DNA from: Haematobia irritans
Taxonomy: Eukaryota > Arthropoda > Insecta > Diptera > Muscidae
Assembly: GCF_050003625.1 (NCBI RefSeq)
Contig: NC_134400.1
Location: 193,097,726 to 193,161,725, forward strand
Length of the DNA: 64,000 nt
Direction: 5' to 3'
The notes beneath the pieces are model-generated. The model was not told the origin of the DNA and ran no database searches. It saw only the letters and a list, made by a program, of their open reading frames with translations. How positions within the stretch are numbered: position 1 is the first letter of the stretch; each line of letters opens with the position of its first letter. Shown one piece after another: positions 24,538 to 36,160 of the stretch. The translations under genes were made by a program, and so were the position numbers.

Positions 24538-25600
24538 TAGAGTCTCCGCAACCCAGCAAAAAAAGCGTCGCCAAAAAAGTAATGAAAATGTTCTTTTTCA
24601 ATCCGGAAGTGGTGCAAAATTGACACAGAAGCGATGAATTTAACATGGGCTTGTCATAGGACGGAAGTTCTCCCTTTCAACAGCCGTTTCACTGAATTTG
24701 CATCACTTCTTTAGGTGTGATCCGAATTCAATGTTTTGGATGTAAATAAAAAAATTCTGTGATCTTTTGTCAAATAAATAATTTTTATAATTTTTTATAA
24801 TTTTTAATGGATTCTAACGCTTGTCGGCAACGTTTGACTTCAAATATTTTCAAAAATTCACAATTTTTCCAGAATGGATTTAGATTTTTTTCGACAAAAT
24901 TTAAATGATTTGTACCATTTTATGAATTCTTACTCTGTTTTTAACGTATCTGAAACATAAAAAGTTAATATTATCCATTAAAAGTATGAAAAAAACAAGT
25001 TATAAAAAAATTGAATTAAAAGAACTTCCTGGGCAGTTAAAATAAAGAACATCATTGGGAGTGCATCTTCTGGAAGTGCTTTTAAAGTTGTGCCTTTGGA
25101 AGAACTTCCAAAATTTCTTTGCTGGGAAGCCACATCTGGGGATCGGATTATATGGGGGCTATATATAGTTATGGACCGATGTGGACCAATTTTTGCATGG
25201 TTGTTAGAGACCATATAAGAACACCATGTACCAAATTTCAGCCGGATCGGATTAAATTTGCTTCTCTTAGAGGATTCGCAAGCCAAATTTGGGGGTCCGT
25301 TTATATGGGGGCTATACGTAAAAGTGGACCGGTATGGCCCATTTGCAATACCATTCGACCTACATCAATAACAACTACTTGTGCCAAGTTTCAAGTCGAT
25401 AGCTTGTTTCGTTCGGAAGTTAGCGTGATTTCAACAGACGGACGGACGGACGGACGGATAGACTCAGAATTTCTCAGATAGACTCAGAATTTCACCACGA
25501 CCCAGAATATATATACTTTATGGGGTCTTAGAGCAATATTTCGATGTGTTACAAACGGAATGACAAAGTTAATATACCCCCATCCTATGGTGGGGGGTAT
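24538..25600 (-). mobile_element. HINE1 piece, truncated at left, with a TIR element inside
   Basis: TAGAGTCTCCGCAA at the left and AAGCCACATCTGGGG after the inserted element are one repeat unit of HINE1. It continues through one more unit, the GACGGACGGACGG tract and GGTGGGGGGTAT, then AAAAACCATC of the mariner. Confidence 0.75.
24552..25126. mobile_element. Small TIR element with CCCAGCAAA ends
   Basis: 575 bp, ends CCCAGCAAAAAAAGCG and (reversed) CCCAGCAAAGAAATTT, inserted in HINE1. The apparent duplication is AA only. No coding capacity; superfamily uncertain. Confidence 0.6.
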
Positions 25601-25604
25601 AAAA

Positions 25605-25977
25605 ACCATCAACAGTGACTATAATATGGCGTTATTGGAGCGTTTGAAGGTAGAAATCGCGGCAAAACGGCCCCATCCACCAAGACAACGCACCGTTCCA
25701 CAAGTCATTGAGAACGATGTCAAAAATTCATGAATTGGGCTTTGAATTGCTTCCCCACCCACCATATTCTCCAAATCTAGCTCCCAGCGACTTTTTCTTG
25801 TTCTCAGACCTCAAAGGGATGCTCGCAGGGAAAAAATTTGGCTGCAATGAAGAGGTGATCGCCGAAACTGAGACCTATTTTGAGGCAAAACCGAAGGAGT
25901 ACTACCAAAATGGTATCAAAAAATTGGAAGGTCGTTATAATGGTTGTATCGCTCTTGAAGAGAACTATGTTGAATAA
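25605..25977 (+). pseudogene. Himar-like mariner transposase, C-terminal part
   Basis: CCATCAACAGTGACTATAAT opens the remaining coding sequence (INSDYNMALLERLKVEIAAKRPH). A deletion at CGGCCCCATCCACCAAGAC removes about 15-20 bases compared with 56530-58240 and shifts the frame. The new frame carries MSKIHELGFELLPHPPYSPN and LAPSDFFLFSDLKGML, with the last catalytic Asp in APSD, and ends ENYVE. Confidence 0.8.
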
Positions 25978-26031
25978 TAAAAACGAATTTTGACAAAAAA
26001 AAAATTGTTTTTGACTTATCAGCCAACCTGT

Positions 26032-27629
26032 TACTAACTATATGTGCAAAGAATAATCGAATCCCTTCAGATTTAGATGCAACTTCCATATATATGCCTC
26101 GCATGATTTTCAAAAAGTTCGTCCTAATAACCTTATTTGTGACCATAATGCCCTCATTTCTTAAACGATTTTAGTCAAATTCAATACAAGCCAATCTTCT
26201 GTAAAATCAAATCCGCAATTTATAGCTCCCATATGTATGCATTCCCCTATTAACCAATGTTACTCAAATTTCAAATTTTGATTTATAAGTCGATCTTAAA
26301 TATTTAGAATTTAGACGCATAGCTTTTACATAAATATATGTAAAATTTGACACACTAATTGAGCGATTTGACACACTAATTGAGCGATTTTCTCTCTGTA
26401 TATCTTCTTATATGAGCCGTTTCTATTCAGGTTGAGTTAAAGCTCCCATAAAAAAAAAATTGGTAACATTAAAGTTTGAAGATAATAAACGCTGATTGTT
26501 ATTGTGACAACGCATGGTGTTATGCATTGGTCTTTCGATAGGATCTGGGAGCACTAATTCTATGCGTTACAAAACGGAATGATCAAGTTGGTATATCCTA
26601 GCCCCACCACCAACCCCTTTTCAGGGTCATTTTAATTTTTAGTTTTTCTAAAATATTGGGATGGAAATGCCATTATTATAATGGTCGATGTAAACATATA
26701 AATATTACATGAAATGAGGAAGTTTTGTTTAATTTTTTTTTTCAATCTCCTCTTTTAACAGGCCTTGGGTTTCGTAGATAATTTTAAAATTTACTGCTTC
26801 TCAAGCAATAAGACCTTAAGGTTTTGTTTTTTTTTGATTTGATAAATAAAAATAAACTCTACTTCATCCTGTCCTGTGAATTCGATAGAGTCCTTTGGGC
26901 ATCACAAGAACATTTAAAGATATAAGTGAAATTTTATTTTTAGACCTGCTTCTTTGCTCTAATATCCTTTGCGAGTTTGGAAAATAAAGGAAACTCATTC
27001 GTCATTTTTCCAGGAATTTTTTCTTGCATGATTCTACATAAATTATCAGAGACTCCGCAGTTACACTCCAGCAGTAGCAGCAGCAGCATCTAACATTAAC
27101 ATGGGATGCACAAAAGTTCCAATGAACTTTGGTCCTTGTTATGCTACAAATACGACGACAACGATAATGGCGATGTCCTGGGTCATAGACCATTCTTTAC
27201 TCTTGGGGGTTAAATTGGTCAACAAAGTGATGATATTTCTATATCACAATCCTTGTAGACAAAAATTTGGGGATTAAGATAATCATGGGAAATTGTTGCG
27301 ACTGATTGTGATTGATTGCTGGTTGAAGATATGAATAAGTAGACAAAGACCTTAACGGTATGGAAGATGATTTCTGAAGTTATCAAAAATAATGCCGAAG
27401 AAAACAAGGCAATCAAAATGCTTTAAAAATATGCCAAACAAAGAAATATCTCAAACATACTTGGGCAAATATTGGATTAGAGTGTCAAACTTATTTCCAG
27501 GAGCACTTTGTATACCGTTTTACGAAAAAAGTTTTATTGTAATATAATATATATAGCCAATATGAGCTAAATATGTTTTCTGGCTTGACCGGTGCGAACA
27601 CAGTTGCCAAAATTAAAAATTTTTCCATA
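26032..27629. other. Decayed HINE-like sequence, then unique DNA; no gene seen
   Basis: About 26060-26260 has HINE2-style phrases (TTCAGATTTAGATGC, TAGCTCCCATATGTATG), and about 26570-26630 resembles a terminus. From about 26640 the sequence is unique. A 63-codon minus frame at 27002-27193 has odd composition (runs of Cys from a CAG/CTG tract) and no support. Confidence 0.4.
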
Positions 27630-28558
27630 TAAAAAAAAAATTATGACAAAATTTCTATATAAAATAAAATTATGACAAAATTTTGTATAGAAATAAAATT
27701 TTTAAAAAATTTTCTATACAAAAAAAAAATTTTAAAAATTTTCTATAGAAACATGTTGACAAAATTTTGTATAGAAATGCAATTTTGACAAAATTTTCTA
27801 TAGAAATAAAATTTTGAGAAAATTTTCTATAGAAATAAAATTTGAAACAATTTTCTATAGAAAAAATTTTCGAAAAAATAATAATCTATAGAAAGAAAAT
27901 TTTGACAACATTTTCTACAGAAATTAAATATTGGCAAAATTTTCTCTAGAAATAAAATTTTGTATAGAAATAAATTGAGTATAGAAATAAAATTTTGACA
28001 AAATTTTCTATAGAAAAAAAAATTTTGAGAAAATTTTCTATAGAAATAAAATTTTGACAAAGTTTTCTATAGAAATAAAAAGTTGACAAAATTTTGTATA
28101 GAAATAACATTTTGACAAAATTTTCTATAGAAGTAAATTTATGACGAAATTTCCTATAGATATAAAATTTTGAAAAAAATTTTTTTTTTGAGAAAATTTT
28201 CTATAGAAATTAAATTTTGACAAAGTTTTCTATAGAAATAAAATGTTGACAAAATTTTGTATAGAAATAAAATTTTGAAAAAATTTTCTATAGAAGTAAA
28301 TTGATGATAAAATTTCCTATAGATATAAAATTTTGAAAAAAATTTTCTATAGAAAGAAAATTTTGACAAAATTTTCTATAGAAATTAAATATTGGCAAAA
28401 TTTTCTCTAGCAATAAAATTTTTACAAAATATTCTACAGAAATAAAACTTTGACAACGTTTTCTATAGATATAAAACTTTGACAAAATTTTCTATAGAAA
28501 TAACATTGTTACAAAATTTTCTATAAAAATAGAATTTTGACAAAATTTTCTATAGGAA
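27630..28558 (+). repeat. 29-bp AT repeat array
   Basis: About 32 imperfect units with the core TTTCTATAGAAA, a perfect palindrome, separated by AAAATTTT-type spacers. HINE2 is inserted at its right end. Confidence 0.9.
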
Positions 28559-28562
28559 AAAA

Positions 28563-29986
28563 CAAGTAAGGAAAGTCTAAAGTCGGGCGGGACCGACTAT
28601 ATTATACCCTGCACCACTTCGTAGATCTAAATTTTCGATACCATATCACATCCGTCAAATGTGTTGGGTGCTATATAAAGGTTCGCCCCAAATACATACA
28701 TTTAAATATCACTTGATTTGGACAGAATTTGATAGACTTTTACAAAATCTATAGACTCAAAATTTAAGTTGGCTAATGCACTAGGGTGGAACACAATTTT
28801 AGTAAAAAAAAATATGGGAAACATTTAAATCTGAAGCAATTTTAAGGAAACTTCGCAAAAGTTTATTTATGATTTATCGCTCGATATATATGTATTACAA
28901 GTTTAGGAAAATTAGAGTGAGTTTTACAACTTTTCGACTAAGCAGTGGCGATTTTACAAGGAAAATGTTGGTATTTTGACCATTTTTGTCGAAATCAGAA
29001 AAACATATATATGGGAGCTATATCTAAATCTGAACCGATTTCAACCAAATTTGGCACGCATAGCTAGAATGCTAAATCTACTCCCTGTGCAAAATTTCAA
29101 CCAAATTGGGCCAAAACTCAGGCTTCTGGGCCATATAAGTCCATATCGGGCGAAAAATATATATGGAAGCTATATCTAAATCTGAACCGATTTCAATCAA
29201 ATTCGGCACACATGACTATACTACTAATTGTGCTCCTTGAGCAAAATGTCAAGTTAATCGGAATAAAACTCTGTCTTCTGGGTCCATATAAGTGCATATC
29301 GGGCGAAAGATATATATGGGAGCTATATCTAAATCTGAATCGATTTCAACCAAATTTGGCACACATAGCTACAATGCTAAATCTACTCCTTGTGCAAAAT
29401 TTCAACTAAATCGGAGCAAAAAATTGGCACGCATAGCTAGAATGCTAAATCTACTCCCTGTGCAAAATTTCAACCAAATTGGGTCAAAACTTTAGCTTGT
29501 AGGACCATATTAGTCCATATCGGGCGAAAGATATATATGGGAGCTATATCTAAATCTGAACCGATTTCAATAAAATTTGGCACACTTGACTATAGTACTA
29601 ATTGTTCTTCTTGTGCAAAATGTTAAGCAAATTAGGGTAAAACTCTGGCTTCTGGGGCCATATAAGTCCATATCGGGCGAAAGCTATATATGGGAGCTAT
29701 ATCTAAATCTGAACCGATTTCTTCCAAAATCAATAGGGATCTATTCTGAGCCGAAACACATACTTGTGCCAAATTTGAAGTCGATTGGACTAAAACTGCG
29801 ACCTAGACTTTGATTACAAAAATGTGTTCACGGACAGACGGACAGACGGACATCGCTATATCGACTCAGGAACCCACCCTGAGCATTTTTGCCAAAGACA
29901 CCATGTGTCTATCTCGTCTCCTTCTGGGTGTTGCAAACATATGCACTAACTTATAATACCCTGTTCCACAGTGTGGAGCAGGGTAT
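28563..29986 (-). mobile_element. HINE2, complete reference copy
   Basis: 1.42 kb, uninterrupted: CAAGTAAGGAAAGTCTAAAG, hairpin GTCGGGCGGGACCGAC, an empty A-tract at 28804-28812, internal repeats with steps of 152, 153, 221 and 153 bp, ACGGACAGACGGACAGACGG, and the end CTGTTCCACAGTGTGGAGCAGGGTAT. The host sequence on both sides (TAGGAAAAA, AAAAATTATTTG) suggests insertion in an A-tract. Confidence 0.9.
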
Positions 29987-29989
29987 AAA

Positions 29990-30214
29990 AATTATTTGTT
30001 GTTTTGATCTCAGCTTTAAAACCATTGCTTTGACTACACTACAAGAGTAGCTTAACCAACAGAGGAAAATAATGTTTGTCAAATTTATTTGGACAAAGCC
30101 CTATAGACTGCAAGATGGTTGAATGGACGCACGTTTCGGAATTACCACATTCCTCATCAGCATTCTCTACTCGCAGCAAAACTCTCAACCAGTTATCAGA
30201 ATAAATTCAGGCAG
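29990..30214 (+). repeat. Dispersed module with TTTCGGAATTACCACATTCC
   Basis: GTTGTTTTGATCTCAGCTTT through CTCATCAGCATTCTCTACTC recurs at 44764-45060, and in short reversed form at 41455-41518. It sits beside 29-bp arrays each time, so it is probably part of one composite element. No coding assigned. Confidence 0.6.
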
Positions 30215-30320
30215 TTCACTAAATTCAAAGTGAACCGCACTTGAACCTTCCGAAAAAAGATCGGCTATCATAAACCTTTTTTTGGAAGGTTCAAGTGCGG
30301 TTCACTTTGGGTTTAGTGAA
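30215..30320. repeat. Inverted repeat, arms about 45 bp
   Basis: TTCACTAAATTCAAAGTGAA..CTTGAACCTTCC pairs with GGAAGGTTCAAGTGCGG..TTTAGTGAA around a loop of about 16 nt, with two or three mismatches. Only the left arm is kept in the related copy near 44957-45000. Confidence 0.8.
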
Positions 30321-30322
30321 AT

Positions 30323-32020
30323 TTTCGATAGAAAAAAATTTTTGAGAAAATTTTCTATAGAAATAAAATTTTGAGAAAATTTTCTATAGAAATAAAATTT
30401 TGAGAAAATTTTCTATAGAAATAAAATTTTGATAAAATTTTCATTAGACGTAAATTTTTGACAAAAGATTCTATAGAAATAAAATTTTGACAAAATTTTC
30501 TATAAAAATAAAATGTCGAGAAAATATTTCTATAGAAATAAAATTTTGAGAAAATTTTCTACAGAAAAAAATTTTGAGAAAATTTTCTCCAAAATTTAAT
30601 AATCGGCTTTTTTTGATCCCACGGAGGATGAATATGGGCGACCATCGGCCGTTACTGTTGGTCACTCCATTACCAAAGGCAGAAATATTTGTAAAATAAA
30701 AGACTGGTTTATCTTCGTATTCTTCGCCTCAGCGTGGAATCGAAGCTGAAATTTCGACCACAGTGCTGCCGAAGGCCACAGAGACAGAGAGAGGAGAAAA
30801 AACCGTATGTTTTTAAAAGGATTGATTTTTGATATTTTCTATAGCGATAGAAATTTGACAAAATTTTGTATAGAAATAAAAATTTCAGGAAATTTTCTAT
30901 AGAAATAAAATTTTAAGAAAATTTTATATAGAAATAATATTTTGAGAAAATTTTATATAGAAATAAAATTTTGATAAAATTTTCTATACAAATAAAATTT
31001 TGATAAAATTTTCTTTAGACGTAAATTTTGATAAAATTTTCTTTAGACGTAAATTTTTGACAAAAGTTTCTATAGAAATAAAATTTTGAAAAAATTTTCT
31101 TTAAAAATAAAATGTCGAGAAAATATTTCTATAGAAATAAAATTTTGAGAAAATTTTCTACAGAAAAAATTTTGAGAAAATTTTCTTTAGAAATAAAATT
31201 TTGAGAAAATTTTCTCCAAAATGTAATAATCGGCTTTTTTTGATCCCACGGTGGATGAATATGGGCGACTATCGGCCGTTACTGTTGGTCACACCATTAC
31301 CAAAGGCAGAAATATTTGTAAAATAAAAGACTGGTTTATCTTCTTATTCTTCGCCTCAGCGTGGAATCGAAGCTGAAATTTCGACCACAGTGCTGCCGAA
31401 GGCCACAGAGACAGTGAGAGGGGAAAAACCTTATGTTTTTATATATATTTTTGATATTTTCTATAGCGATACAATTTTGACAACATTTTCTATAGAAATA
31501 AAATTTTGTCAAAATTTTCTATAGCAATAAAAATTTGACAAAATTTTCTATAGAAATAAAATTTTGCAAAATTTTCTGTAGAAGTAAAATTTTGACAAAA
31601 TTTTCCATAGAAATAAAATTTTGACAAAATTTTCTATAGAAATAAAATTTTGACAAAATTTTCTATAGAAATCAAATTTTGACACAATTTTCTATACAAA
31701 TGAAATTTTGACAACATTTTCAATAGAAATTAAATTTTGACAAAATTTTCTATAGAAATAAAATTTTACCAAAATTTTCTATACAAATAAAATTGTGACA
31801 AAATTTTCTATAGAAATAAAATTTTGACAAAATTTTCTATAGAAATAAAATTTTGACAAAATTTTCTATAGAAATACAATGTTTACAAAATTTTCTATAG
31901 AAATAAAATTTTGAAAAAAAATTCTATAGAAATAAAATTTTACCAAAATTTTCTATAGAAATAAAATTTTTACAAAATTTTCTGTTTAAATACCATTTTG
32001 AAAAAAAAATTCTATAAATT
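30323..32020 (+). repeat. 29-bp arrays interleaved with a repeated module
   Basis: 29-bp units fill 30323-30596, 30838-31213 and 31455-32017. Between them a module (ATCGGCTTTTTTTGATCCCA ... GAAGGCCACAGAGACAG) occurs at 30597-30835 and 31214-31450, almost identical. Confidence 0.85.
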
Positions 32021-32290
32021 TAATATTCAGTTTTTTTTTTCATCCCACGGCCGATGAATATGAGCGGCCATTGGCTGTTGAATTCGATAAGGAGACAAAA
32101 AAACCTTAAATCCATTAAAAATAATGTGGCAGAAATATTTGTAAAATAAAGGGTTAGTTTATTTCTTTATTCTTCACCCCATCGTGGAATGGAATCTGGG
32201 ATTTTGTCCACAAAACCGCCGAAGGCCATAGAGGGAGAGAGAGAGCCGAAGAACCTTAATGTGCCAAAATTATTTGTAAAATAAAAGACT
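32018..32290 (+). repeat. Third, diverged copy of the CGGCTTTTTTTGATCCCACGG module
   Basis: TTTTTTTTTTCATCCCACGG, GATGAATATGAGCGGCCATT, GCAGAAATATTTGTAAAATA and GCCGAAGGCCATAGAGGGAG align in order with the modules at 30597 and 31214, with more changes and one duplicated stretch. Confidence 0.7.
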
Positions 32291-34261
32291 GGTGTATTTT
32301 TTTTTTATTTTTCACATATATTTATTTTTGTATATTCTTATAATGATAGACTTAAAGCGAATTGTCACAATTATTGGTATAAGGTATTCCATTTGTATAG
32401 GTGTTATTACTAAGAAAAATTCATATAATTTCTTATTAATAATGTATATATATTATATTTTCATTTAAAAATAGTGATATATTTATTTTTTAATATTCAT
32501 AAGAAATTATACTACAAATATTTAAACTAATTTTTAATAAATAAGAAATTAATAAAACATTTTGGCTAGAGTCAATATATTTATATCTAATAATTTTTCG
32601 TAATTTTTTGTTTGTTTTTTTTTTTTTTGAAGGAATATTTCCTTAAATTTTGATTTGGTTGTATTATTATATTTAAGGTTTTAATTGTTTAGCGAGATAC
32701 TTGAAGTAAATCGTTTTTGTTTTTTTTTCGAATGTTCAATATATTATAAATTCGTCAATCATTGAGTGAGTTTATGTAAATTATTTCAAGTTGGAAAAGT
32801 TATGCAAAGAAAAAAATATTTTTTATTTAGAATTTTTCTAGAGGGTGATACATTTTTTACATATGTCAATTATGGGAGATATGTTTTGGGGGACCAGTTT
32901 TTTTTCATATTTGATAAAAGAAATAAAATATATGATTATGCCATATTTTCAATATTAGCGGTGTCTTCTAAATAAATCTAATTTTTTTTTAAATAAATTA
33001 ATTTAATTCAAAATTATTCTAAAGACCTCCGATCTATTTACCATCAGTCGTTAGCATTTTTTTTAAATTTTTTTGTTGTGGAAAATTTGATTTTTTTTTT
33101 TAATTTATTTTAAAAAAACTATAAATTTGTTTTGTTTCTTAAAATAATTAAGGTTTTGTTTATAATATAAATTGAAAAGGTGTGCTAATAAAATGTGAAC
33201 ATTTTATTTAACAATTTTTGAAATTTATTATTTTATTTTGCTACATAATTATTTTGTGGTTTTACTACAAATAAAAAAATTTTTGTTAAATTTTTTGAAG
33301 AAAAATAATTTGTAATTTTTATTTAAATTTAATTGAAATAAATGATCAGGTATACCAATTTCTTTTCGTTTTTTTTTTCTCTTTTAGTTTATTTCTTTAA
33401 ATTTGAACTTTTTAGTGCCTTTTTCTTTTATAATTTTCTTTATAGTGTTTCGTCGTTTTCATTCGTTTTACCTAAGTTATAATCAGTTTTCCTTGAATTT
33501 AGAACTATCTCCGAAAACTTGGTTTTCATTGATGTGACCTTGTCTAGTCTAAGGGGTATGCTTCTAGTTTTTTGTTTGTTTTTTTGTTTTTTTGTAAAGG
33601 AAATTTCCCAGTTTTTTTTTAAATTTTTCATTTGATTTGTTAGAAAATAAAATATGTTTATATTTTATCTTTGGAGATTCCCTAATATTTTTATTTATTT
33701 TTTTTAGTTCTTATTATTAATTTTTGTTTGCCTTACCACAACAATACTTTCTAGGATCTAGTCTAAATTTGCCAGTTTTTTTAGTTTTAATAGTCACACG
33801 AGGCACTGCATCACTTGATGTTGTTTTTTATCGTTTTATTTGCTTAGACCAATATAAATGAGATTTAATTTTTTTTTGAGAGGAACATTAGAAAATTAAA
33901 ATTGTATAACATTAAAATTAATATATTTTCACGAAAAAAATATGCTAATATGAAATACTAAGAAACTAAAATTTTAACATATGCAATTTACGCAATATTT
34001 CTTTAAAATGAAGAAGTTTTAATTAAACAAAGAATGACAATCTTTGCATTATTTTTTTTTATTAAATCTAAGACTCCATTCTTTAAATTTTTTTATCATT
34101 CCATAAAAGTAATATGTTTTTGAAGTTAGGATATAATCTAGAATTATATTAAGTTTAAATATTTAAAAAAAAAACTTGAAATGAAATTATTTAAATCCGC
34201 CCAAGATTTTTCAGTAAATTATTGTCAAGAAGATAATATAAAAAAAAATTCTTAGAAAATA
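32291..34261. other. Very AT-rich DNA, no gene seen
   Basis: Long poly-T and poly-A runs. Short frames (for example 69 codons at 32766) have no supporting features. It may include distal 3' sequence of gene 2, which cannot be shown here. Confidence 0.35.
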
Positions 34262-34518
34262 TTAAAAAAAAAAATAAAAAAATAAATAAAATAAAATAAT
34301 AAAAAATAAAATAAAATAAAATAAAGTAAAATAAAATAAAATAAAATAAAATAAAATAAAATAAAATAAAATAAAATAAAATAAAATAAAATAATATAAT
34401 ATAAAATAAAATAAAATAAAATAAAATAAAATAAAATAAAATAAAATAAAATAATATAAAATAAAATAAAATAAAATAAAATAATATAAAATAAAATGAA
34501 ATAATATAAAATAAAATA
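34262..34518. repeat. (TAAAA)n microsatellite
   Basis: About 250 bp of TAAAA/AATAA units with scattered TAATA variants. A (TAAA)n run follows at about 34588-34608. Confidence 0.95.
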
Positions 34519-34659
34519 CAAGTTTAAGATCTTAGCAGTCAAAGCTTACAATTATATTTATAATTTTATTGTAAATGTAATTAAAAAATAAATAAATAAA
34601 TAAATAAAATATATAATATTAAATAATATAAAAGACTACAATTGCAAAATGTAATTTGA

Positions 34660-34745
34660 AAAACAAAATTCTGGGCAGACATTTGGGCCAACATCGCTCA
34701 CCATCAAACCCAGAATTTAATTCTAAGACAATGGGTCTCAAAATA
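34660..34745. repeat. Dispersed 85-bp repeat, copy 1
   Basis: TCTGGGCAGACATTTGGGCC and AACATCGCTCACCATCAAA recur at 36478-36560 and, more diverged, at 36596-36680. Function unknown. Confidence 0.6.
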
Positions 34746-34984
34746 GTGGTGAAGGTATCATGAAATTTATTTTTTTGCATTTCTTAAGTTTTGAAAATAT
34801 TTTTAAAATAAATTTATGACTTTGAACTTCCTTATTTCAATGTTTTTTCATTATTCACATTTTTTAATAAATACGAATATTGTTTTTGTTTTTCTTAACA
34901 AAAATTTAGCTAGGAATTTAATTTAAATTATAATTTCAGACTTTAAAGACATATTAAACAAAAAATCCAATTTTTTAAGAATTT

Positions 34985-36160
34985 TCCTAAAGCGCGAAAA
35001 TATACCAAAATATAGTTTTGATATTTCAATTTATTTTTATTTGCATTATGTTGTTTGAAGCCACAAAGAGGCCACATTATAAAAATTACAATTAGTAAAA
35101 TTTTAAAAGTATTTTTTTTTATTAATTTTTCAAATTAAAAGACTTTTACTTTTTATAAATAAAATTTTGCTTTGAAGTTAATTTTAGGCATATTTAAAAA
35201 ATACAATTTTTTTCTAAAATAGTGAAAAATACCAAAGTATTGCAATATTTCAAAATTTTTAAATTTATTTTTATTTGCATTATGTTGTTTGAAGCCACAA
35301 AGAGGCCACTTTATATAAATTACAATTACTAAAATTTTAAAAGTATTTTTTTTATTAATTTTTCAAATTAAAAGACTTTTACTTTTTATAAATAAAATTT
35401 TGCTTTTAAGTTAATTTTAGGCATAAAAAATACGATGTTTTTTTTTCTAAAATAGTGAAAAATACCAAAGTATTGCAATATTTCAAAATTTTTAAATTTA
35501 TTTTTACTTGCATTATGTAGTTTGAAGCCACAAAGAGGCCACTTTATATATAAACTACAATTACTAAAATTTTAAAAGCATTTTTTTTTATTAATTTTTC
35601 AAATTAAAAGACTTTTACTTTTTATAAATAAAATTTAGCTTTGAAGTTAATTTTAGGCATAAAAAATACGATTTTTTTTTCTAAAATGGTGAAAAATACC
35701 AAAGTATTGAAATTTTTTAAAATTTTTCAATTTATTTTTATTTGCATTATGTAGTTTGAAGCCACAAAGAGGCCACTTTATATATAAACTACAATTACTA
35801 AAATTTTAAAAGCATTTCTTTTTATTAATTTTTCAAATTAAAAGACTTTTACTTTTTATAAATAAAATTTAGCTTTGAAGTTAATTTTAGGCATATTTAA
35901 AAAATATGATTTTTTTTTCAAAAACGGTGAAAAATGCCAAAGTTTTGCAATATTTCAAAATTTTAAAATTTATTTTTATTTGCATTATGTAGTTCGAAGC
36001 CACAAAGAGGCCACTTTATATATAAACTACAATTACTAAAATTTTAAAAGTATTTTTATTTATTAATTTTTCAAATTAAAAGACTTTTACTTTTTATAAA
36101 ATTTTGCTTTGAAGTTAATTTTAGGCATAAAAAATACGATTTTTTTTCTAAAGTAGTAGT
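34985..36160. repeat. Tandem repeat, about 234 bp, five units
   Basis: The marker GAAGCCACAAAGAGGCCAC starts at 35057, 35291, 35524, 35758 and (one change) 35996, steps of 234, 233, 234 and 238. Each unit also has TTTATTTGCATTATGT, AAATTAAAAGACTTTTACTT and GAAGTTAATTTTAGGCAT. It lies downstream of gene 2. Confidence 0.9.

Larger units (their letters stand above)
23194..26031 (+). mobile_element. Himar-like mariner, rearranged and filled with other elements
   Basis: The left end ACAGGTTGGATGATAAGTTC and right end GACTTATCAGCCAACCTGT are irritans-subfamily termini, with TA outside both. Only the first 75 bp and the last 425 bp of the mariner remain. Between them are a DD37E element (23269-24537) and a HINE1 piece (24538-25600) that carries another TIR element. 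Confidence 0.8.

Noticed and set aside
26942..27430. Short frames in unique DNA near 27.0-27.4 kb as small genes
   Set aside because: No promoter, no start context, Cys runs from a CAG-type tract, no conserved features visible.
27630..28558. 29-bp repeats as a possible CRISPR-like array
   Set aside because: Units are contiguous, without spacers, AT-rich, and part of eukaryotic transposons.
34252..34542. Phe/Leu/Tyr-rich 96-codon frame
   Set aside because: Translation of the (TAAAA)n microsatellite.
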